Shown piece after piece: positions 1 to 8,581 of a stretch of 64,000 bases of DNA. How positions within the stretch are numbered: position 1 is the first letter of the stretch; every line of letters begins with the position of its first letter. Origin of the DNA: Actinocorallia aurantiaca (GTDB lineage Bacteria > Actinomycetota > Actinomycetes > Streptosporangiales > Streptosporangiaceae); NCBI RefSeq assembly GCF_039533685.1, contig NZ_BAAATZ010000034.1, positions 124,001 to 188,000 of the forward strand, read 5' to 3'. A program made the translations under genes and the position numbers. Under the pieces are notes generated by a model. That model saw only the letters and a program-made list of their open reading frames with translations. It had not been told where the DNA came from and did no database searches.

Positions 1-1
1 C

Positions 2-1360
2 CTCGGCACCCGCAAGTGCGAGGAGATCGTCGACCCGCTCGACGGCTACGACGTCAGCGGTGACGGGGAGCGGCTGGTGATCCGCAACCGGGGCAGGCTG
101 CAGGTGGTGGCCTCCAGCGGTTCGGGCTCCGACGACGACGCCGTCAAGGTCGACCTCTCCCGGGCCAGGACCGGCATCGACCCGGTGGCCCGCTGGAGGC
201 TGGCCTACGCGGAGGCCGGCCGTGCGACGCGCCACGAGTTCTGGAGCGAGCGGGCCCTGGAGGAGGCCGGGTGGGACGCGGCGCTGGAGCGCTACCGCCC
301 CGTCCTGGACCGGGTGGCCACCCCCGACGACTTCGCCGACCTCATGTGGGAGGTGCTCGGCGAGCTGGGCACCTCCCACGCCTACGTCTCCCGCGCCCGC
401 TACGACCGGGAGGGCGAGTGGCTGGGGATGCTCGGCGCGGACCTGCGCCGGGACGGCGACGTCTGGCGGATCACGCGGATCCTGCCGGGCGAGTCCTCCG
501 ACCCGCGCGCCCGCGCCCCGCTGGCGGGGCCGGGCATCGTGGTGCGCCCGGGCGACGTCCTGCTGGAGGTGGACGGGCGGCCGGTCGATCCGGTGACCGG
601 GCCGGGTCCGCTGCTGGCGGGCATGGCCGACACCCCGATCGAGCTGACCGTCGGCCCCCGCGAGGGCGGGCCGCCGCGCAGGGTGGCGGTGGTGCCGCTG
701 CTGGACGAGGAGCGGCTGCGCTACCAGGACTGGGTGTCCGAGCGCCGCAGGCGCGTCCGCGAGGCCGGAGAGGGCCGCCTGGGGTACCTGCACATCCCCG
801 ACATGGTGGGGTTCGGCTGGGCGCAGCTGCACCGCGACCTGCGGGTGGAGATGGCGCTGGAGGGCCTGGTCCTGGACCTGCGCGGCAACCGCGGCGGCCA
901 CACCTCCCAGCTGGTGCTGGAGAAGCTCGCCCGCAAGATCATCGGCTGGGACGTGCCGCGCGGCGGCCTGCCCTCCTCCTACCCGGAGAACGCCCCGCGC
1001 GGCCCGATCGTGGCGGTGGTGGACGAGCGCGCCGGCTCGGACGGCGACATCATCTCCGCCGCGATCAAGATCATGGGTCTGGGCAAGGTCGTCGGCACCC
1101 GCACCTGGGGCGGCGTCATCGGCATCGACGGCTGGCACCGCCTGGCCGACGGCACCTCCATCACGGTGCCCAGGTACGCCACCTGGTTCGACGCCTACGG
1201 CTGGGGTCTGGAGAACCACGGCGTCGATCCGGACCTCGAGGTCGTCATGACCCCCGAGGACTGGGTCAACGGCCGCGACCCCCAGCTCGACACCGCGATC
1301 GGCCTGGCCCTGGCCTCGCTGGCGGACCGCAGTCCCGCCGCGCCGCCCGACCGTCACTGA
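2..1360 (+). CDS. Tricorn protease homologue, C-terminal part (5' end outside window)
   Basis: The frame is open from base 2, so this is the C-terminal ~452 residues of a larger protein; the ATG-like codons inside are not the start. A PDZ-like stretch is followed by an S41-type serine protease core. Three elements match the Tricorn active site: GTSHAY (Ser codon at 374, His at 377), GSDGD with the nucleophile Ser codon at 1037, and a Glu at 1211 in ENHGVDPD. Tricorn proteases are cytosolic, act after the proteasome on 6-12-residue peptides, and normally exceed 1000 residues with N-terminal beta-propellers, which would lie upstream. A hairpin with a T-run follows the stop. Confidence 0.9.
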   Translation, partial: LGTRKCEEIVDPLDGYDVSGDGERLVIRNRGRLQVVASSGSGSDDDAVKVDLSRARTGIDPVARWRLAYAEAGRATRHEFWSERALEEAGWDAALERYRPVLDRVATPDDFADLMWEVLGELGTSHAYVSRARYDREGEWLGMLGADLRRDGDVWRITRILPGESSDPRARAPLAGPGIVVRPGDVLLEVDGRPVDPVTGPGPLLAGMADTPIELTVGPREGGPPRRVAVVPLLDEERLRYQDWVSERRRRVREAGEGRLGYLHIPDMVGFGWAQLHRDLRVEMALEGLVLDLRGNRGGHTSQLVLEKLARKIIGWDVPRGGLPSSYPENAPRGPIVAVVDERAGSDGDIISAAIKIMGLGKVVGTRTWGGVIGIDGWHRLADGTSITVPRYATWFDAYGWGLENHGVDPDLEVVMTPEDWVNGRDPQLDTAIGLALASLADRSPAAPPDRH

Positions 1361-1375
1361 GCCCGTGCCGCACCG

Positions 1376-1405
1376 GCCGCCGTCCCCTTGGGGCGGCGGC
1401 TTTTT
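1376..1405 (+). terminator. Intrinsic terminator after Tricorn gene
   Basis: A GC-rich hairpin (GCCGCCGTCCCC paired with GGGGCGGCGGC) is followed directly by TTTTT, 15 bases after the stop codon. Confidence 0.85.
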
Positions 1406-1430
1406 CGTGTCCGCCCGGCGCGTTGTTCGA

Positions 1431-1479
1431 TTGTTATCTGAGACAACAAAATGGGGGGATCGGGGTGTTGTGTCTCAGG
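1431..1479 (+). promoter_or_regulatory. Candidate operator of the xylose-type operon
   Basis: The palindrome TTGTT-N9-AACAA spans 1431-1449. Its inner part, CTGAGACAAC, recurs in near-inverted form as GTTGTGTCTCAG at 1467-1478. A further CAAACAACA follows at 1501. The cluster sits 135-185 bp upstream of the sugar-binding protein gene, where a ROK repressor encoded in the same operon would be expected to bind. The role is inferred from position and symmetry. Confidence 0.5.
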
Positions 1480-1614
1480 TCACCCTGACATAAGTTGCAG
1501 CAAACAACATTCGACGGGGAGCGAACCGGCAGGTGAGCCCCCCGGAGCACTCCCACCCCCCACCCCCGCCGCCATCCCCGTCCGGCGGCAGTCTCCTGAA
1601 AGGACCCCCGCAGC

Positions 1615-2700
1615 ATGCGCAAGGGCCTCCTCACGCTGACCACCTGCACCGCCCTCCTCGTCCCCGCCCTCGCCGCCTGCGGCGACGAGACCGAGACCGC
1701 CGCACCCGAGAAGGCGGGCCGGATCGGGGTGATCCTGCCCGACAGCAAGTCCTCCGCCCGCTGGGAGAACGCCGACCGCAAGTACCTCAAGGAGGCGTTC
1801 GACGCCGCGGGCGTCGACTCCGACATCCAGAACGCGCAGGGCGACAAGAACTCCTTCCAGACCATCGCCGACCAGATGATCACGAACGGGGCCACCGTCC
1901 TGCTCATCGTGAACCTCGACAGCGGGACCGGCAAGGCCGTCATCGCCAAGGCCAAGTCCCGGGGCGTGGCCGTCATCGACTACGACCGGCTCACCCTCGG
2001 CGGCGGCGCGGAGTACTACGTCTCCTTCGACAACACCAAGGTCGGCACCCTCCAGGGCGAGGGCCTGGCCAAGTGCCTGACGGACAAGGGCGCGCAGAAG
2101 CCGATCATCGCGGAGCTGAACGGCTCGCCGACCGACAACAACGCCACCCTGTTCAAGAACGGCTACGACGGCGTGCTGCAGCCCAAGTACGACTCGGGCG
2201 AGTACGTGAAGGGCCCGGACCAGTCGGTGCCCGAGTGGGACAACACCAAGGCCGGGACGATCTTCGAGCAGATGCTCACCGGCCAGCCGAAGATCGCGGG
2301 CGTGCTCGCCGCCAACGACGGCCTGGGCAACGCCGCCATCGCGGTGCTGAAGAAGCAGAAGCTCAACGGGCAGGTCCCCGTCACCGGCCAGGACGCCACC
2401 GTCCAGGGACTGCAGAACATCCTCGCGGGCGACCAGTGCATGACCGTCTACAAGGCGATCAAGAAGGAGGCGGACGCCGCCGCCGGCCTCGCGGTCGCGC
2501 TGGCCAAGGGCGAGAAGGGCGAGACCAACGGCACGGTCAAGGACCCCGAGACCGGCACCGAGGTGCCCTCGGTGCTGCTCGAGCCCCAGGCGATCTTCAA
2601 GGAGAACGTCAAGGACGTCGTGACCGACGGCTACGTCACCAAGGAAGAACTGTGCACCGGCGACTTCGCGGAGAAGTGCGCCGAGGCGGGCATCCAGTAG
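1615..2700 (+). CDS. xylF: Xylose-type sugar ABC transporter substrate-binding lipoprotein
   Basis: 361 residues. The signal peptide ends in lipobox LAAC with Cys22, so the mature protein is a surface lipoprotein. The body is a type-I periplasmic-binding fold with landmarks shared with E. coli XylF: a YDR element, YVSFDNTKVG, SPTDNNATLF, AANDGLGNA, TGQDA and MTVYK. The probable ligand is D-xylose or a related pentose, from this family resemblance. A GAAAGGA ribosome site precedes the ATG. It is first of four co-oriented genes (binding protein, ATPase, permease, ROK regulator); no xylA or xylB is present here. The ligand assignment is less certain than the family. Confidence 0.88.
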   Translation: MRKGLLTLTTCTALLVPALAACGDETETAAPEKAGRIGVILPDSKSSARWENADRKYLKEAFDAAGVDSDIQNAQGDKNSFQTIADQMITNGATVLLIVNLDSGTGKAVIAKAKSRGVAVIDYDRLTLGGGAEYYVSFDNTKVGTLQGEGLAKCLTDKGAQKPIIAELNGSPTDNNATLFKNGYDGVLQPKYDSGEYVKGPDQSVPEWDNTKAGTIFEQMLTGQPKIAGVLAANDGLGNAAIAVLKKQKLNGQVPVTGQDATVQGLQNILAGDQCMTVYKAIKKEADAAAGLAVALAKGEKGETNGTVKDPETGTEVPSVLLEPQAIFKENVKDVVTDGYVTKEELCTGDFAEKCAEAGIQ

Positions 2701-2765
2701 GACCACCCCCCAGCGCCCCGGCCGCCTCCCCCGCGGCGGCCGGGGCCGTCCCCTTGAGGAGATCC

Positions 2766-3575
2766 ATGACCGCGTCCGCGCCCCCGGATCCGCGCACCCC
2801 CGTGATCGAACTGCGTGGCCTCGACAAGAGCTTCGGCCCCGTGCAGGTACTGCACGACGTCGCCTTCTCCGCCCACTCCGGGGAGGTGACGGCCCTCGTC
2901 GGGGACAACGGCGCGGGCAAGTCCACCCTGGTGAAGTGCGTCGGCGGCATCCACCCGATAGATGCCGGCGAGTACCTCTTCGACGGCGTGCCGGTGCAGG
3001 TGAACAGCCCGCGGGACGCCGCCGCGCTGGGCGTCGAGATCGTCTACCAGGACCTGGCCCTGTGCGACAACCTGGACATCGTCCAGAACATGTTCCTCGG
3101 CCGGGAGAAGCGGAACGGGCTCATCCTGGACGAGTACACGATGGAGGAACTGGCCGCCAAGACGCTGGCCGGGCTGTCCGTCCGGACCGTCAAGTCCGTC
3201 CGCCAGCAGGTGTCGAGCCTGTCGGGCGGGCAGCGGCAGACCGTCGCGATCGCCAAGGCCGTGCTGTGGAACAGCAAGGTCGTCATCCTGGACGAGCCGA
3301 CCGCGGCCCTGGGCGTGGCGCAGACCCAGCAGGTGCTGGAACTGGTCCGCCGCCTGGCCGACAGGGGCCTGGCCGTCGTCCTCATCTCGCACAACATGAA
3401 CGACGTCTTCGCGGTGTCCGACCGGATCGCCGCCCTCTACCTGGGCCGGATGGCGGCCCAGGTGCGGACCTGCGACGTGACGCACGCGCAGGTCGTCGAA
3501 CTGATCACCTCCGGTCGCAGCGGGGACCTGGGCCTCGCCGGCACGAACGGCAACGGAAACGGAGCCAGGACATGA
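2766..3575 (+). CDS. xylG: Sugar ABC transporter ATP-binding protein (single-domain)
   Basis: 269 residues with Walker A GDNGAGKST at about 46-54, LSGGQ signature at about 152-156 and Walker B VVILDEPTAALG near 173. It would energise sugar uptake through the permease encoded next. E. coli XylG is a fused double ATPase of about 510 residues; this one is a single half and presumably works as a homodimer, as in many actinobacterial sugar importers. The ATG is set by a GAGGAG ribosome site six bases upstream; the frame stays open far upstream but without homology. The stop overlaps the permease start (ATGA). Confidence 0.9.
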   Translation: MTASAPPDPRTPVIELRGLDKSFGPVQVLHDVAFSAHSGEVTALVGDNGAGKSTLVKCVGGIHPIDAGEYLFDGVPVQVNSPRDAAALGVEIVYQDLALCDNLDIVQNMFLGREKRNGLILDEYTMEELAAKTLAGLSVRTVKSVRQQVSSLSGGQRQTVAIAKAVLWNSKVVILDEPTAALGVAQTQQVLELVRRLADRGLAVVLISHNMNDVFAVSDRIAALYLGRMAAQVRTCDVTHAQVVELITSGRSGDLGLAGTNGNGNGART

Positions 3576-4819
3576 GCGTCACCGCCCACAAGCAGAAGCC
3601 CGACGCGGGCCCCGGTGGCACGCTTCCGTCCCTGGCCGGCGGCTACCTCACCAAGGTCAAGGGCGGGGACATGGGAGCGCTGCCCGCCGTCACCGCGCTG
3701 GTCGTCCTGTGCATCTTCTTCTGGGTCGCGCAGCCGAGCTTCATGACGCAGGGCAACTTCGCCAACCTCCTCACCCAGGGCGGCGCGGGCATCGTCATCG
3801 CGATGGGCCTGGTGTTCGTGCTGCTGCTCGGGGAGATCGACCTGTCGGCGGGCTTCACCAGCGGGGTCTGCGCCGCGGTGCTGGCGGTCACCCTCACCCG
3901 GCAGGGCTGGCCCTGGTACGCGGCGGTCGGGATCGCCCTGGTCGTCGGCCTGGTCATCGGCCTGGCCCTGGGCCTGATCGTGGTGCGGATCGGCATCCCG
4001 TCGTTCGTGGTGACGCTCGCGGCGTTCCTGGCCCTGCAGGGCGTGGCGCTGAAGATCATGGACAACGGGACCAACATCTCCATCCATGACAAGACGGTGC
4101 TGGCGATCGCCAACGACAACGTCCCGATCCTCCTCGGCTGGGGGCTGTGCGCCGTCGCGGTGCTGGGCTACGCCGCCGTGCTGCTGCTGCGGTACCGCAA
4201 CCGGGCGGCGCGGGGGCTGGCGGTGGAGAGCCCGGCGGTGGTCGGGCTCAAGATCGCGGGACTGGCGCTGCTGCTGGGCGCGGCGGTGCTCGTCCTCAGC
4301 ATGGAGCGCAGCTACAACCCGGCGCTCCACTCGCTCAAGGGCGTGCCGATCGTGGTCCCGCTCATCGCGGTGCTGCTGGTGCTGTGGACGTTCGTGCTCA
4401 CGCGGACCACCTTCGGGCGGCACGTCTACGCCGTCGGCGGCAGCCAGGAGGCGGCCCGGCGGGCCGGCATCGACGTCGACCGCATCCGCATCACCGCGTT
4501 CGTGCTGTGCTCGGCGATGGCCGCGATCGGCGGTCTCATCGCCGCCTCCCGCGCCAACTCCGTCGACCCCAACACCGGCGGCAGCGACGTGCTGCTCAAG
4601 GCGGTCGGCGCGGCGGTCATCGGCGGCACCAGCCTGTTCGGCGGGCGCGGGCGGATGCTCGACGCGGTGCTCGGAGGCATGGTCATCGCGGTGATCGACA
4701 ACGGCATGGGGCTCATGGGTTACAGCGCGGGAACCAAGTTCATCGTGACAGGATTGGTCCTGCTTCTGGCGGCGGGTGTCGACGCCCTGTCGCGTAAACG
4801 CGCGCTGCCGGGAAGATAG
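3572..4819 (+). CDS. xylH: Sugar ABC transporter permease
   Basis: 415 residues of strongly hydrophobic sequence with roughly 10-12 membrane segments after a polar N-terminus of about 40 residues. The GEIDLSAGF element and the C-terminal run VGAAVIGGTSLFGGRGR are characteristic of BPD_transp_2 permeases of the ribose/xylose class. It forms the membrane channel for the preceding binding protein and ATPase. It overlaps the ATPase gene by four bases (ATGA), implying translational coupling. The ROK regulator begins 17 bp after its stop. Confidence 0.9.
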   Translation: MSVTAHKQKPDAGPGGTLPSLAGGYLTKVKGGDMGALPAVTALVVLCIFFWVAQPSFMTQGNFANLLTQGGAGIVIAMGLVFVLLLGEIDLSAGFTSGVCAAVLAVTLTRQGWPWYAAVGIALVVGLVIGLALGLIVVRIGIPSFVVTLAAFLALQGVALKIMDNGTNISIHDKTVLAIANDNVPILLGWGLCAVAVLGYAAVLLLRYRNRAARGLAVESPAVVGLKIAGLALLLGAAVLVLSMERSYNPALHSLKGVPIVVPLIAVLLVLWTFVLTRTTFGRHVYAVGGSQEAARRAGIDVDRIRITAFVLCSAMAAIGGLIAASRANSVDPNTGGSDVLLKAVGAAVIGGTSLFGGRGRMLDAVLGGMVIAVIDNGMGLMGYSAGTKFIVTGLVLLLAAGVDALSRKRALPGR

Positions 4820-4836
4820 AAAGGACCCCCCGACCC

Positions 4837-6045
4837 GTGAAAGCCGCGCCCTCGCCCGAGGAGATCCGCCGGCACAATCTGGGCACCCTGCTCCGCCACG
4901 TGCACCTGTCGGGCCCGGCCTCGCGCGCGGAGCTGGCCGAGCGGATGGGGCTGAACCGCAGCACCATCATGGCGCTGACCTCCGACCTGACCTCCGCAGG
5001 GCTGGTGAGCGAGGAGCTGCCCCGTACGACCGGAAAGGCGGGCCGCCCCTCGCTGGTGGTGCGGCCCGAGTCGGCCCGGGTCCACGTCCTGGCACTGGAC
5101 GTCGGGGCCGACCGGCTGACCGTCGCCAGGGTCGGGCTCGGCGGGGTGGTCCTGGACCGCAGGAACGCTCCACGGCAGCCCGACCCCTTCCACCCCGAGG
5201 AGGTCGTCTCGGTGCTGGTGGGCCTGTCCCGCCAGCTCATGCGCAGGGCGCGGCCCGACACGGTGTGCGTGGGGGTCGGGGCGGCGTTCTCCGGCATCGT
5301 CCGCCAGGAGGACGGCGTCGTGCGGCGCAGCCCCAACCTCGGCTGGACGGACGTGCCCTTCGGCGCGGAACTGGGCCGGAGGCTGGGGCTCGGCCTGCGC
5401 GTCTCGGTCGGCAACGACGCCAACCTCGGGGCGCTGGCCGAACGCACGCGCGGTGCGGGCGTGGGCCTGGACGACCTCATCTACCTGCACGGCGACGTCG
5501 GCATCGGCGGCGGCGTCATCGTCGGCGGCAGGCTGCTGGGCGGGGTGGGCGGCTACGGCGGCGAGGTCGGCCACATGGTCGTCAACCCCGGCGGGCGGCC
5601 CTGCGGCTGCGGCTCCCACGGCTGCCTGGAGGCCGAGGCCGGGGAGCTGGCGCTGCTGGCCGCGGCGGGCCGGACCGGCCGGACCGGCCGGGAGGCGGTC
5701 GCCGCCGTCGTGGACGCCGCGGACCGCGGGGACGTGACGGCCAGGGACGCCCTGCACCGGGTCGGCGACTGGCTCGGCTACGGGGTCGCCAACCTGGTGA
5801 ACATCTTCAACCCCGCGATGGTGGTCTTCGGCGGGGTGCTGCGGGAGATCTACCTGGGCTCCGCCGCCCAGGTCCGCAGCAGGCTCGCCCTGGCGGGTCT
5901 GGGCGCGGCCAGGGAGCAGGTCAGGCTGCGCACCTCGGAGCTGGGGGACGAGGCGACCCTCATGGGCGCCGCGGAACTCGCCTTCGCCGACGTGCTCGCC
6001 GACCCCCTGGAGGCCCTCGCCAGGAGCAAAAACCCGTTGCCTTGA
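4837..6045 (+). CDS. ROK-family transcriptional repressor of the sugar operon
   Basis: 402 residues. An N-terminal winged helix-turn-helix (about 8-58) is followed by a ROK sugar-kinase-like domain. That domain carries the zinc signature PCGCGSHGCLEAEAG and a GNDANLGAL element. Both DNA-binding and ROK parts are present, so this is a XylR/NagC-type regulator rather than a kinase. It is the last gene of the xylose-type operon and probably represses it from the inverted repeats near 1431-1479 until a pentose binds. The start is GTG with AGAAAGGA just upstream. Confidence 0.88.
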   Translation: MKAAPSPEEIRRHNLGTLLRHVHLSGPASRAELAERMGLNRSTIMALTSDLTSAGLVSEELPRTTGKAGRPSLVVRPESARVHVLALDVGADRLTVARVGLGGVVLDRRNAPRQPDPFHPEEVVSVLVGLSRQLMRRARPDTVCVGVGAAFSGIVRQEDGVVRRSPNLGWTDVPFGAELGRRLGLGLRVSVGNDANLGALAERTRGAGVGLDDLIYLHGDVGIGGGVIVGGRLLGGVGGYGGEVGHMVVNPGGRPCGCGSHGCLEAEAGELALLAAAGRTGRTGREAVAAVVDAADRGDVTARDALHRVGDWLGYGVANLVNIFNPAMVVFGGVLREIYLGSAAQVRSRLALAGLGAAREQVRLRTSELGDEATLMGAAELAFADVLADPLEALARSKNPLP

Positions 6046-6115
6046 CCCCCGGCCGGTCGGCACTCTGCTTCAGGGCCTCCCCGAAGGGGAACCCGACAGG
6101 AAGGGGGTGTACACG

Positions 6116-6559
6116 ATGGCGGGCGTTTTGGTGCTCAACGCCTCGTATGAGCCTTTACAGCGTGTGACTCTGAGGCACGCGATCCGGATGCTGGTGCGCG
6201 GCGTCGCGGTCATCGAGGAGGCCGTGGACGGCCGGAGCTTCGGGGTGTTCCCCGAGCCGAGGGTCCTGCGGCTGGTCCGGTACGTGACGACGAGGTGGCG
6301 GCACTCGCGGCGACCCGGCTGGAGCAAGGCCGGGGTGCGCAAGCGGGACCGCGGCCGGTGCGGCTACTGCGGCAGGCCGGGTGACTCCATCGACCACATC
6401 GTCCCGGTCTCCCGGGGCGGGGAGTCGAGCTGGGAGAACACCGTCCTGGCGTGCACCCGCTGCAACCACCGCAAGGCCGACTCGCTGCTCCGCGAGTGCG
6501 GGATGCTCCTGTCGTTCACCCCGTACGTCCCCACCTGGGACCAGCTCATGGCGCTGTGA
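6116..6559 (+). CDS. HNH endonuclease family protein
   Basis: 147 residues. The C-terminal half holds a compact HNH nuclease: CGYC, then the catalytic IDHIVP, an Asn in WENTVLAC, and CTRCNHRK, giving a two-CxxC zinc frame around the H-N-H residues. The N-terminal half (VLNASYEPL...) is the lead-in usual in the small actinobacterial HNH proteins of about 150-170 residues. The ATG is preferred over the GTG nine bases earlier because AGGAAGGGGG lies at normal distance from the ATG and directly abuts the GTG. The substrate is unknown; no restriction partner is visible. Confidence 0.85.
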   Translation: MAGVLVLNASYEPLQRVTLRHAIRMLVRGVAVIEEAVDGRSFGVFPEPRVLRLVRYVTTRWRHSRRPGWSKAGVRKRDRGRCGYCGRPGDSIDHIVPVSRGGESSWENTVLACTRCNHRKADSLLRECGMLLSFTPYVPTWDQLMAL

Positions 6560-6563
6560 GGGC

Positions 6564-6591
6564 ATGGGGAGTCCCGGGCGGGACTCCCCAT
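6564..6591. terminator. Bidirectional terminator hairpin
   Basis: A perfect 12-bp stem (ATGGGGAGTCCC and its complement) with loop GGGC lies between the convergent HNH and class II aldolase genes. Confidence 0.8.
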
Positions 6592-6596
6592 GAGGG

Positions 6597-7391
6597 TCAG
6601 TCGAACAGGTCGGGCTGCTCCCGGATGACCTGGTCGGCGATGGGCTGGTAGTTCACCCACGCCACCAGGTCGTTGCCGAGCTGGCCGCGGGTGAGGACGG
6701 CGTTCTCGTGCTCGATCGGCACGGGGGTGCCCGCGGCCTGGGCCAGGAGCTGGACCTGGCACGAGCGCTCCATGGTGACGAACCACCAGGCGGCGGCGTC
6801 GACGCTGTCGCCGACGGTCAGCAGCCCGTGGTTGCGCAGGATGACCGCCTTCTGACCGCCGAGGGCGGCGGCGATGCGCTTGCCCTCCTCCAGGTCGGTG
6901 ACGACCCCGGTGTAGTCGTCGAACAGGCCGTGGTCCTCGTAGAAGGCACAGGCGTCCTGGGTGATGGGCGCGAGCTTCTGGCCCAGCGCCGACAGGGCGC
7001 GCCCGTAGGTGGAGTGGCTGTGCGCGGCGGCCACCACGTCGGGCCGGGCCTGGTGCAGCTGGGAGTGGATCGCGAAGGCCGCCTCGTTGACCGGGTGGCG
7101 GCCCTGGACGACCTGGCCCTGGTGGTTGACCAGGATGAGGTCGCTGACCCGGATGTGCTTGAAGGACATCCCGAACGGGTTCACCCAGAAGTGGTCGGTG
7201 TGCTCGGGGTCGCGGGCGGTGATGTGGCCGGCCACGCCCTCCTCGAACCCGAACTTCCCGAACACCCGCAGGGCCACGGCCAGCCGCTCCTTGCGGTGCC
7301 GCCGCTCGCCCTCGACGTCGTCGAAGTTCGGCGGGAACCGGTAGATCAGATCCGTCGCCAGCTTGTTCAGGAACTCCTCTTCCTGCGACAT
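6597..7391 (-). CDS. Class II aldolase/adducin family protein
   Basis: 264 residues. Metal-binding histidines are visible in AAAHSHSTYGRAL and in LRNHGLLTVG, as in zinc-dependent class II aldolases and the related adducin-head proteins. The cytosolic reaction would be a retro-aldol or decarboxylation step; the substrate cannot be read from sequence. The start chosen is MSQEEEF, because AAAGGAG lies eight bases upstream; a start ten codons earlier is possible. The gene is divergent from a PucR-type regulator 129 bp away, which probably controls it. Confidence 0.85.
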   Translation of the reverse strand: MSQEEEFLNKLATDLIYRFPPNFDDVEGERRHRKERLAVALRVFGKFGFEEGVAGHITARDPEHTDHFWVNPFGMSFKHIRVSDLILVNHQGQVVQGRHPVNEAAFAIHSQLHQARPDVVAAAHSHSTYGRALSALGQKLAPITQDACAFYEDHGLFDDYTGVVTDLEEGKRIAAALGGQKAVILRNHGLLTVGDSVDAAAWWFVTMERSCQVQLLAQAAGTPVPIEHENAVLTRGQLGNDLVAWVNYQPIADQVIREQPDLFD

Positions 7392-7520
7392 CTCCTGGGC
7401 TCCTTTGTCCTGGGGCGTCAAACTATGGTGCTACTGAAGCCTATGCCCGCACGCTTGGCTAGGCCCCGGACGTCCAAGCCGGGCCGAGCCGGTTGTCGGC
7501 AGTGGACAAGGGGGGCTCGA

Positions 7521-8576
7521 GTGGAGCGTTTCGTGGGGCTGCTGGGGGAGGGCGGTCCCGACCCGGCGGTGGTCGAGGCGGCGGTCCGGGCCGCCCGCGC
7601 CCGCTCGCCGCTGGTCGCCGCGCTCCCCGAGGACGAGGTGCGGCGGCACGTGCGGGCGATCGTCGAGGCGGCGCTCACCGCGCTGGCCACGGGCGACGAG
7701 GAGCTGACGGACCTGCGGGCGGCCGAGGAGCTGGGCGCGGCCAGGGCCCGGCAGGGCGTTCCGGTGGCGGCGCTGCTGGACGGCTTCCAGGCCGGGCGCT
7801 CCCTTCTGGTGCGGACGGTCGTGGACCGCGGCCGGGAGCTGGGGATCCCGGCGGACGAGCTGCTGGAGGCCGTCACCCGGATCGACGTCGTGGCCACCGC
7901 GCTGGAGCACAGGATGGTGCACGCCCACCGGATCGCCGAGCTGGAACTGGCCGGGACCGCCCGCGACATCCAGGTCCAGCGGCTGCGCCGGCTGCTGCAC
8001 GGCGAGCTGGAGTCCGACCGGCCCCGGCGGGTGGTCGTCACCGACGTCAGCGACCCGGCCGAGGCCCGGCGGCTCGAGCCCGCGCTGGGCGGGCCGTCCG
8101 GCCTGGTCGGCCTGGTCGACGGGCGGCTGACGGCCCTGGTCTCGGTCCCGCCCGAGCTGCCGGAGCTGCGCGGGGTGGTCTCCCCGCTGGTGCCGCCCGA
8201 GCGGATCCCGGCGATGTACCGGCTGTGCGGGCGCGCCCTGCGGCCGGGGGAGCCGGGTCTGCGCCCGCTGACGGAGCTCGCCCTGCTGACGGCGCTGTCG
8301 GCCGAGCCGGAGCTGGGCGGCCTGCTGGCCGGGGAGCTGCTGGCGGGCCTGGACCCGGCCGACTCCTTCCACCGGGCGCTGGCGGAGACGGCTCTGGCCT
8401 TCCTCGACCACGCCGGCCGGATCGAGCCCGCGGCCGCCGTCCTGCACGTCCACCCCAACACGGTGAAGTACCGGCTGCGCCGCTTCCACCAGCTCACCGG
8501 AGGACGCCTGGACCGGCTGCCGGTGCCCGAGGCCGCGCATAAATGGTGGGCTCTGCGGACTTTCCTGGCACGATGA
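7521..8576 (+). CDS. PucR-family helix-turn-helix regulator
   Basis: 351 residues. The C-terminal ~60 residues (VLHVHPNTVKYRLRRFHQLTGG) are the PucR/CdaR helix-turn-helix. The N-terminal region with GVPVAALLDGFQAGR matches the helical sensor part common in actinobacterial PucR proteins. The GTG start follows AAGGGGG. It is divergent from the class II aldolase gene, the usual arrangement for a regulator and its target. The stop TGA overlaps a possible ATG of the following LLM oxidoreductase, so the two may be co-transcribed. Confidence 0.82.
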   Translation: MERFVGLLGEGGPDPAVVEAAVRAARARSPLVAALPEDEVRRHVRAIVEAALTALATGDEELTDLRAAEELGAARARQGVPVAALLDGFQAGRSLLVRTVVDRGRELGIPADELLEAVTRIDVVATALEHRMVHAHRIAELELAGTARDIQVQRLRRLLHGELESDRPRRVVVTDVSDPAEARRLEPALGGPSGLVGLVDGRLTALVSVPPELPELRGVVSPLVPPERIPAMYRLCGRALRPGEPGLRPLTELALLTALSAEPELGGLLAGELLAGLDPADSFHRALAETALAFLDHAGRIEPAAAVLHVHPNTVKYRLRRFHQLTGGRLDRLPVPEAAHKWWALRTFLAR

Positions 8577-8581
8577 GATCC

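Noticed and set aside
1533..2765. N-terminal extension of the sugar ABC ATPase through the binding-protein gene
   Set aside because: The extension is an out-of-frame reading of xylF; the ATPase domain and a ribosome site define the start at 2766.
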